From CAZAYP01 sp964489425 [NCBI: uncultured Verrucomicrobiota bacterium] (GTDB lineage Bacteria > Verrucomicrobiota > Kiritimatiellia > RZYC01), in NCBI GenBank assembly GCA_964489425.1, contig CAZAYP010000062.1:1-33232 (forward strand): a DNA stretch of 33,232 bases. The letters run 5' to 3'. Position numbers and translations under genes: made by a program. Shown here piece by piece: positions 27,561-33,232 of the stretch (its first letter is position 1; every line of letters begins with the position of its first letter). The notes beneath the pieces are model-generated. The model saw only the letters and a list, made by a program, of their open reading frames with translations. It was not told the DNA's origin and did no database searches.

Positions 27561-28475
27561 ATGTATTGGTTGCAGACGTCGTTCCACGCGGGCATGGATG
27601 AAGTCCTGGCCGCCGTGGCGGAAAGCGAGTTCTCCACCATCCCGGTTGTGCTCGATGAACTGCGCCGGATATGGCGCGACCCGCAGGCGGAGGCCGCTGA
27701 CCTGGCACGGGTGTGCGAGCATGACATGGCCGCCAGCGCCCGCATCCTCAAGCTGGCCAACTCGGTGTTCTACACCCGGAGCATGTACCAGGCCCGGGTG
27801 GCCAGCGTGCGCGACGCCATTGTGCGGATTGGGTTCCAGCGGGCCCACGAAGTGATCATGGGCGCCATGGTAGCCACTGTGTTTGCCGCCCAGGATGCCA
27901 TCCTGGACTATTCGGCCAGCCGGCTTTGGCGGCATGCCATGGCCGTGGGCATCGCCAACCGCCTGATCAGCAGCAAAACGGGTTGCGGTTCCGTCGGCCT
28001 GGATCCTTTCCTGGCCGGCCTGCTGCACGACATGGGCATTGCCTTGGAGCACCAGTTCCTCTGCCAGCGCGGCTTTGAGGAGGCCGTGCAGGTTCGCTAT
28101 TTCCACGCCACCGACCTGGCCGCCGAGGAGCAACCCCGCCTCGGGTTCAACCACGCCGACCTGGGCCAGGCCGTCGCGGAAGGCTGGAACTTCCCTGAAG
28201 CGTTGTGCGACCTCATCGGGCGGCACCATGTGTGGCCGCCTCCCGAAAACCCGTACCGTGAATTGCACATGGTCCTCCGGCTCTCCGAATGGCTGTGCAA
28301 CGCCATGGAACATGGCTACTGCGACATGGCCCGCGCCACCGTCGACCGCCTGGCGGGGTGTCGTGAATCCCTGGGGCTCGGGTCGCCCGAGGTGCAGCAG
28401 GTGGCCGCCAAGCTGAACGAAGAAATGCACGCCCTCGACCACGCCGGCTGGTTCGCTGCCCAACACGCGGCGTGA
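27561..28475 (+). CDS. HDOD-domain signalling protein
   Basis: This 304-residue protein is dominated by an HDOD domain (about 20-215): STIPVVLDELRRIW, then ILKLANSVFYTRSMYQ, a DAIVRIGFQRAHEVIM region, RLWRHAMAVGIANRL, and GLLHDMG (153-159, with His156 and Asp157). HDOD proteins are metal-free or modified HD-like proteins used in bacterial signalling and cell-cycle control; the HD pair here is present, but other metal ligands are not certain. A GGGGGTTGGG stretch lies just before ATG 27561; ATG 27591 is an alternative. It stands alone between rplT and alr. Confidence 0.85.
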   Translation: MYWLQTSFHAGMDEVLAAVAESEFSTIPVVLDELRRIWRDPQAEAADLARVCEHDMAASARILKLANSVFYTRSMYQARVASVRDAIVRIGFQRAHEVIMGAMVATVFAAQDAILDYSASRLWRHAMAVGIANRLISSKTGCGSVGLDPFLAGLLHDMGIALEHQFLCQRGFEEAVQVRYFHATDLAAEEQPRLGFNHADLGQAVAEGWNFPEALCDLIGRHHVWPPPENPYRELHMVLRLSEWLCNAMEHGYCDMARATVDRLAGCRESLGLGSPEVQQVAAKLNEEMHALDHAGWFAAQHAA

Positions 28476-28626
28476 CCCGCCACGGGGTTGGTGCGGCCGC
28501 GGCACGGCGCCCGGCATGGCTTGTCGCAGGCGCCGGCTGGGCGGACGCTTCCCGCCGTTTTCTTCCCGATGGACAGGCCCTGCTTTTTATGGGAAAACAG
28601 TCGCCCATGACCAACGAGGTTACACC

Positions 28627-29736
28627 ATGAAGCGTTGCTGGATCGAAGTCAACCTGGGCGCCCTGGCCGAAAACATCCGCGCCACGCGGGCCGCGCTGCG
28701 TCCCGAGACCGAGATGATTTTCGTGGTCAAGGCCGATGCCTACGGTCATGGCGCCGTGCCCGTGGCCCGCCGTGCCGCCCAGGAGGGCGTCAAGTGGTTT
28801 GCCGTCGCATACCTCGAGGAGGCCTTGGAACTGCGGCGCGAGTTGTCCACCCCGAACATCCTGGTACTCGGAGTCACGGACCCGTTCCAGGCCGCCACCA
28901 TGGCGCGCCACCGCATCATCCCGATCGTGGCCGATGACGAACACGGCCGGGCTTTGGCGGCCGCGGCCCGGGCGGCCGGCGTGACCCTGCCCGTGCACGT
29001 GAAGATCGATACCGGCATGGGCCGGATCGGATTCTGGTGGCGCCAGGCCACCGAGGCGATTCTCAACCTGATGAAAGAGCCCGGCCTGGACATCATCGGC
29101 GCCTGCAGCCATTTTGCCATGGTGGAATCCGTGGAACCACAGTCCGCCATGAACCAGGCGGATCACTTTCTTAATGCGACCCGGGCCATCGAGGAAGCCA
29201 GCGGGCGCAAGCTCTTCAAGCATCTGAGCTCGAGCCGCGCGCTGCTGTTCCACAAGGAATGGGACCTCGACGGCGTCCGGCCGGGCATCATGCTTTACGG
29301 CTACGGAGCGCTGGAGGACGAAATGCGTGTGCACACCAAGCCGATCCTGCAGTGGAAAGGTTACGTGGCCCAGGTCAAAAGCGTGCCGCCGGATTTTGCC
29401 GTGGGCTACTACAGCACCCACGTGACCTCGCGCGAAACAGACATCGCGGTGCTGGCCTGCGGCTACGCTGACGGCTACCTGCGCGCGCTGAGCAACCGCG
29501 GCCAGGTCCTGATCCACGGACGGCGCTGCCCGGTCGTGGGCCGCGTGAGCATGAACTGGATCGCCGCCGATCTCGGCCCGAACAGCGGCGTTAAGCGCGG
29601 GGACGAGGTGGTCTTCATCGGCGAGCAAGGCAGCGAAAAAGTCTGGGCCAACGAGTTGGCCGCGATCTGCCGCACCATCGCTTACGAAATCCTGACGTGC
29701 CTCGACCGCAGCATCGAGCGGCGCTACCTGGACTGA
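28627..29736 (+). CDS. alr: Alanine racemase
   Basis: This 369-residue PLP enzyme interconverts L- and D-alanine for peptidoglycan. Lys35 in VVKADAYGHGAV is the Schiff-base lysine; Arg133 lies in IDTGMGRIGF; a VGYYSTH segment places the catalytic tyrosine at Tyr261; ACGYADGYLRAL follows, and GRVSMNWIAADL closes the site. The usual SMD is SMN here (Asn310), an odd substitution in a conserved loop. I chose ATG 28627, which matches the family N-terminus and has CGAGG upstream, rather than upstream in-frame codons. rtcB follows after 39 bases. Confidence 0.93.
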   Translation: MKRCWIEVNLGALAENIRATRAALRPETEMIFVVKADAYGHGAVPVARRAAQEGVKWFAVAYLEEALELRRELSTPNILVLGVTDPFQAATMARHRIIPIVADDEHGRALAAAARAAGVTLPVHVKIDTGMGRIGFWWRQATEAILNLMKEPGLDIIGACSHFAMVESVEPQSAMNQADHFLNATRAIEEASGRKLFKHLSSSRALLFHKEWDLDGVRPGIMLYGYGALEDEMRVHTKPILQWKGYVAQVKSVPPDFAVGYYSTHVTSRETDIAVLACGYADGYLRALSNRGQVLIHGRRCPVVGRVSMNWIAADLGPNSGVKRGDEVVFIGEQGSEKVWANELAAICRTIAYEILTCLDRSIERRYLD

Positions 29737-29775
29737 GCGCTGCGGCGCAGGCCCGCAAGGGCAGGGGGATCTACC

Positions 29776-30990
29776 ATGGAATGGGAACGGAACGAACCAG
29801 GATGGCGCGTGCCGATCAAGTCCTGGTGCCGCGACATGGAAGCCGGCGCCCACGAACAGGCCGCAAACCTCGCGCGCCATCCAGCGGTGTTCCGCCACGT
29901 GGCCATCATGCCGGACTGCCATGTGGGTTACGGCATGCCCATCGGCGGGGTGATCGCGTGCCAGGCGGCAGTGATCCCCAACGCCGTGGGCGTGGATATC
30001 GGCTGCGGCATGGGTGCCGCGCAGACCAATATCTCGGCCGCCGGCGTACGCCCGGACCAGGTCAAAGCCATCCTCCATGAAGTCAAGCGGCGCGTGCCCA
30101 CCGGCGAAGGCCATGCGCACCGTGACCCGCAGGTCTGGGATTCCTGGGAAGAATACCTGGACCGGGCCGGCGGCCATCCGCCGTGGCTGGACGCCAACGG
30201 CGCCGACCTGGCGCGCCGCAACCTCGGCACCCTCGGCGGCGGCAACCACTTTATCGAATTGCAGGCTGGCGATGACGGGTTCCTCTGGCTGATGATCCAT
30301 TCCGGATCCCGCAACCTCGGCTACCGGATCGCAGAACATTTTCACAAGACGGCCCAGCGGCTGAGCGATCGGCTGGCGGAGCCGCCGTCGCATCTCGACC
30401 TGGCGCATCTTCCGTTGGACTCAAAGGAAGGCCGGGATTACATCCGCGACATGAACCTGGCGCTCGCTTACGCACGGGAAAACCGCGCGCGGATCATGCA
30501 GGCGTTCAAGGCGGCGGTCGCCGGCGTCCTGGACGCCAGGTTTCTACGCGAAATCAACATTCATCACAATTACGCCGCCGAGGAATCCCATTTCGGGCGG
30601 AGCGTATGGGTGCACCGCAAAGGCGCCACTTCGGCGCGGGCCGGCGAATGGGGCATCATCCCGGGTAGCATGGGAACACCGTCGTACATCGTCGAGGGCC
30701 AGGGCGCGGCCGAGTCGTTCATGTCCTGTTCGCACGGCGCGGGCCGTTGCATGGGCCGGGCGCAGGCCAGCCGGGAGTTAAGCCGGGAGGACTGCGACCG
30801 CGCTATGGCTGGAGTGGTCTTCGATGGCTGGACGACGTACCATGGGCACGGACGCCAGAGAGGCCCGCGCATGTTGGACTTTGGCGAGTCGCCGCTGGCG
30901 TATAAAAACATCGACGCGGTGATTAACGCTGAAATGGATCTGATCATTCCACGCGTCAAACTGCGACCGCTGGGCGTAGTTAAAGGTTAA
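29776..30990 (+). CDS. rtcB: RtcB-type RNA ligase
   Basis: This 404-residue protein is a GTP- and Mn-dependent RNA ligase that joins 2',3'-cyclic phosphate or 3'-phosphate ends to 5'-OH ends in RNA repair and tRNA splicing. Metal ligands are seen in MPDCHVGYGMPIGGV, GVDIGCGM (Asp74, Cys77), GTLGGGNHF (His158), IHSGSRN (His175) and NIHHNYA (His263-His264), and the guanylate acceptor is His320 in SCSHGAGRCMGR. All key residues are present. AGGGGGAT precedes the ATG. It is a standalone copy: neither RtcA nor RtcR is adjacent. Confidence 0.95.
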   Translation: MEWERNEPGWRVPIKSWCRDMEAGAHEQAANLARHPAVFRHVAIMPDCHVGYGMPIGGVIACQAAVIPNAVGVDIGCGMGAAQTNISAAGVRPDQVKAILHEVKRRVPTGEGHAHRDPQVWDSWEEYLDRAGGHPPWLDANGADLARRNLGTLGGGNHFIELQAGDDGFLWLMIHSGSRNLGYRIAEHFHKTAQRLSDRLAEPPSHLDLAHLPLDSKEGRDYIRDMNLALAYARENRARIMQAFKAAVAGVLDARFLREINIHHNYAAEESHFGRSVWVHRKGATSARAGEWGIIPGSMGTPSYIVEGQGAAESFMSCSHGAGRCMGRAQASRELSREDCDRAMAGVVFDGWTTYHGHGRQRGPRMLDFGESPLAYKNIDAVINAEMDLIIPRVKLRPLGVVKG

Positions 30991-31086
30991 GGCGCGTCAG
31001 ACTGTTTTGCCGGATGCAGGAAGACTGGGCGTCAGACGCAAACGACCAGCTTACCGCAGGCCATAGCGCGCAAGGCGCAGTTGCAG

Positions 31087-31107
31087 TTATCCACAGGGTT
31101 ATTAACA
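31087..31107 (+). other. Two DnaA-box-like sites
   Basis: TTATCCACA (31087-31095) exactly matches the consensus TTATNCACA, and TTATTAACA (31099-31107), 12 bases later in the same orientation, has one mismatch. Two clustered boxes are suggestive but short of an origin. Confidence 0.4.
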
Positions 31108-31132
31108 GGCAGGCTTGTTGGGCCGATATGCG

Positions 31133-31158
31133 GGGTTTTAGCGTTTAACGCCAAACCC
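31133..31158. other. 26-base palindrome
   Basis: GGGTTT-TA-GCGTT-T-AACGC-C-AAACCC: an outer 6-base and an inner 5-base stem with a single-base loop. No T-run follows on either strand, so it is not a typical terminator; it could be a protein-binding site or cruciform. Confidence 0.6.
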
Positions 31159-31309
31159 AACTACATATTGTGGCCCACCCCCGCACAGAGTAGACATAAC
31201 ATATATTATGCGACGTTATATGCCAATGGGGCCGCTGGCTCAAAATCGCGTGGATTGTGTGAGGTTGTTGATTGGAACTGGTGACCGATTGCCTGACCCG
31301 CCAGGCCAG

Positions 31310-32407
31310 CTATTGCACCCAGCCCCAGCGCTTGCCAAACGGCCAGTACACGGCAAACGCCGGGCCCACAAGGTGGGTCTCTTCAATCGGTCCGAAATAG
31401 CGACCGTCGAGGCTGAAGTGGGTGTTGTCGCCAAACGGGAGATAATCCTGATCCCCAAGGATCAGGACGTCCGCTTTGTCGGCCAGTTTGGGCCGGGGCC
31501 CTTGGCCATGTGCCTGGGCCAAGGCATAGCCGTTGTAGCCCTGGTTGGTGGCCGTCAATAACCGCTCAAACGGATAGGGCTCGGTCACCCGCTGCGTGTT
31601 GACCAGCAGGTACGGCGGATCCACGGCAATACGTTCGTTGGGGAGCCCAACCAGCCGTTTGATGTAAAAGGTGTTTGTTTTGATCGCCGGGTGCTGGATA
31701 CCCGCGGTATCGAACACGATGATGTCGCCGCGCTGCGGCCGGGCAAAATTATAGAGCACCTTGTTGACGAAGATATGGTCCCCTATCCTTCTTAAACCCG
31801 AAGCCAGCCGCTGGCCTTTCTGCACGTAGTCGCCAAGCTTGAAATACATGGCCATCTGGGAATGGATTTCGTGGGGCACGCCGTCCACGTAAACAATGAA
31901 GTTGTGGTCCACGCGCTCATAGTATGGATTGACCCGGCCCGTAATCTTCGCCTTGATCTCCGTGAACCGTTCGCCAAACACGGCAAGCTTGATCAGGTTG
32001 AATGGAAAATAATCAGACCATTGCCGGGTTTCCTGGGGCTGCACGGTGATGCCATAGAGCGTGGGCTGCATGGACCCGGTGGGAATTTTGAATGGCTGAA
32101 TGAAGAAGGTTCGAAAAGCCATGGCAATGGCCAGGGCTACCACGAGAATTTCCAGGTTCTCGCGCAGGCGCGGCAGGCGCCGCGGTGGGTACAGGGCGGC
32201 AATGGCGGTGCTGGCCTGCTCCGCAGCCGCGTCCAATCGCCCGGGATCCCGCGCCTGCCAGGCCTCCCGCAGCAACTGTTCGGCCGCGGTCAGCGCATCG
32301 AGTTGCTGCGGCGGCGCGACGTCCTCGCGCATGTTCCGGGCATGGCGCGCCTCGCGCTGCAGGTGCTTGACCAGTTTTCCGTAACGCTGCCGCTCAAGGT
32401 ATTTCAT
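31310..32407 (-). CDS. lepB: Signal peptidase I
   Basis: This 365-residue inner-membrane serine protease removes signal peptides from exported proteins. Ser112 in KIPTGSMQPTLYG is the nucleophile and Lys250 in FYIKRLVGLPNER the general base; GDQDYLPFGDNTHFSLDGR (318-336) is the conserved final box. A hydrophobic helix (about 86-100) precedes the catalytic domain. Ahead of it is an extension of about 85 residues, rich in Arg, Glu, Gln and Ala, that predicts a helical or coiled-coil cytoplasmic region and is unusual. It starts 7 bases after lepA, so the two form the classic lepA-lepB operon. Confidence 0.95.
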   Translation of the reverse strand: MKYLERQRYGKLVKHLQREARHARNMREDVAPPQQLDALTAAEQLLREAWQARDPGRLDAAAEQASTAIAALYPPRRLPRLRENLEILVVALAIAMAFRTFFIQPFKIPTGSMQPTLYGITVQPQETRQWSDYFPFNLIKLAVFGERFTEIKAKITGRVNPYYERVDHNFIVYVDGVPHEIHSQMAMYFKLGDYVQKGQRLASGLRRIGDHIFVNKVLYNFARPQRGDIIVFDTAGIQHPAIKTNTFYIKRLVGLPNERIAVDPPYLLVNTQRVTEPYPFERLLTATNQGYNGYALAQAHGQGPRPKLADKADVLILGDQDYLPFGDNTHFSLDGRYFGPIEETHLVGPAFAVYWPFGKRWGWVQ

Positions 32408-32414
32408 GCCGCCC

Positions 32415-33232
32415 TCAAGAACCCTGTTTCAAAATGGCAATGAACGCCTGCTGCGGAATGCTGACCTTGCCGATCTGCTTCATTTTCTTTTTGCCCTCTT
32501 TCTGGCGTTCGAGGAGCTTGCGCTTGCGGCTAATGTCGCCGCCGTAGCATTTGGCCGTCACGTCCTTGCGCAGCGCACGGATCGTTTCGCGGGCAATGAA
32601 CTTGTGGCCGACCGCGGCCTGCAGCGGGATCTGGAACATCTGGGGCGGGATCACGTCCTTGAGGCGCTTGCACATTTCACGGCCACGGGCCTCGGCTTTG
32701 CTGCGGTGGATGATGCAGGAAAAAGCGTCCACCACCTCGCCGTGCACGAGAATGTCCAGCTTGATCAGGTCGCCCTGGGCGTAACCCGCGGGCTCGTAGT
32801 CCATGGAGGAATAGCCCTGGCTCAGGCTTTTCAGGCGGTCATGGAAATCCAGCAGGATCTCGTTGAGCGGCAGCCGGCTGGTAATCATGATGCGGCGCGT
32901 GTCCAGCGACTCGGTCTTGTCCACGATCCCGCGCTTTTCCATGATCAGCTGCAGCATGTCGCCGATGTGTTCGTTGTGGCAGATGATGAAGGCGCGGATG
33001 ATGGGCTCTTCGATTTTATCGATCACCGTGGTGTCCGGCAGGAACACGGGGTTGTCGATCTCCTGCATCTCGCCGCTGGTCAGGTACACCTTGTAGATCA
33101 CGCCCGGGTACGTGGCGATGAGGTCCACGTCGTACTCGCGGCGCAGGCGCTCCTGGACAATTTCCATGTGCAGCAGCCCCAGGAACCCGCAGCGGAACCC
33201 GAACCCCAGCGCCGCCGAACTTTCCGCCTGGT
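32415..33232 (-). CDS. lepA: Elongation factor 4 (LepA), C-terminal part, cut by window end
   Basis: About 272 C-terminal residues of the LepA ribosome back-translocase are present; the GTPase domain and domain II lie beyond the window. The visible part runs from [20 protein letters not shown] through the elongation-factor G-like domain V ([19 protein letters not shown], then [15 protein letters not shown]) to the LepA-specific C-terminal domain ([20 protein letters not shown], then [18 protein letters not shown]). This C-terminal signature separates it from EF-G. lepB follows. Confidence 0.96.
   Translation of the reverse strand, partial: QAESSAALGFGFRCGFLGLLHMEIVQERLRREYDVDLIATYPGVIYKVYLTSGEMQEIDNPVFLPDTTVIDKIEEPIIRAFIICHNEHIGDMLQLIMEKRGIVDKTESLDTRRIMITSRLPLNEILLDFHDRLKSLSQGYSSMDYEPAGYAQGDLIKLDILVHGEVVDAFSCIIHRSKAEARGREMCKRLKDVIPPQMFQIPLQAAVGHKFIARETIRALRKDVTAKCYGGDISRKRKLLERQKEGKKKMKQIGKVSIPQQAFIAILKQGS

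Larger units (their letters stand above)
30991..31309. other. Convergent intergenic region with DnaA-box-like sites and palindromes
   Basis: No credible gene lies in this interval. It contains two DnaA-box-like sites (31087-31107), a palindrome (31133-31158), a TGCGGGG/CCCCGCA pair (31129-31135 with 31179-31185) that would compete with it, and an AT-rich CATAACATATATTATG near-palindrome (31195-31210). It separates convergent rtcB and lepB. Confidence 0.5.

Noticed and set aside
30984-31222. Integron attC-like sites (GTTTAAC near 31143 and GTTATAT near 31213)
   Set aside because: The L-type inner boxes do not pair and the second core is off consensus; there is no integrase gene.
31081-31284. 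67-codon plus-strand frame between rtcB and lepB
   Set aside because: It starts inside the DnaA-box segment without a ribosome-binding site, has no recognisable motif, and crosses the palindromes.

Overview
The window is a GC-rich stretch of a Gram-negative-type bacterial chromosome with 25 protein-coding genes I consider real (one cut by the window end), one tRNA, two gene remnants and several families of interspersed palindromic repeats. The cell envelope has an outer membrane: there is a small beta-barrel-like protein with a signal peptide, and an MlaE-type lipid-transport permease. The gene mix, the repeats of the 'cgcaaag / gccaagacgcagag' and 'ccgtgttaatccgtgtgcatccgtgg' kinds, and the many Pro/Thr-rich secreted proteins suggest the PVC superphylum (Kiritimatiellota, Verrucomicrobiota or Lentisphaerota). 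This is inference; no rRNA is present to settle it.

Layout. 1-970 is a gene-free mosaic of repeats. 998-1756 (-) is a predicted outer-membrane barrel. 1883-4549 (+) is a tight livG-livF-paaK-like operon without permease or binding-protein genes. 4566-5302 holds a PNPOx-fold protein with a clear promoter and a small coiled-coil protein. 5273-7786 (-) is cheV followed by a GT39-type membrane glycosyltransferase. 7915-11162 (+) carries rsmB, a glycine-rich RRM protein with a structured leader and strong terminator, and serS. 11185-12834 (-) has a UVR-motif protein and a SAM methyltransferase. 12875-13821 is a small graveyard: the first codons of a type III-like DNA methylase, three copies of a palindromic repeat, and the last codons of a HigB-like toxin, followed by an intact higA-like antitoxin and a 1289-residue hybrid histidine kinase (14164-18033). 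18034-18732 is again repeat-rich. The minus strand from 26400 down to 18733 carries mlaE, an ArnT-like glycosyltransferase, a secreted protein with two different caspase-fold protease domains, a membrane-anchored DUF4388 protein, serC and tRNA-Arg(CCG). The plus strand from 26646 carries rpmI-rplT, an HDOD protein, alr and rtcB. A 319-base gap with DnaA-box-like sites and palindromes separates rtcB from lepB and lepA (minus strand, lepA cut by the window end).

Most likely novelty: the C11 (clostripain) + C14 (caspase-like) tandem protease at 21335-23827, with both His/Cys dyads present, directly upstream of a periplasm-to-cytoplasm DUF4388 membrane protein. Secondary points are the PaaK-like protein that has lost its adenylation motifs but stays coupled to liv ATPases, and the repeat array that appears to have destroyed a restriction-modification gene and a toxin while leaving the antitoxin intact. 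Several promoters read as TTGACA/TTGGCA-like -35, 16-17 bases, TANNNT-like -10, consistent with a conventional housekeeping sigma factor.
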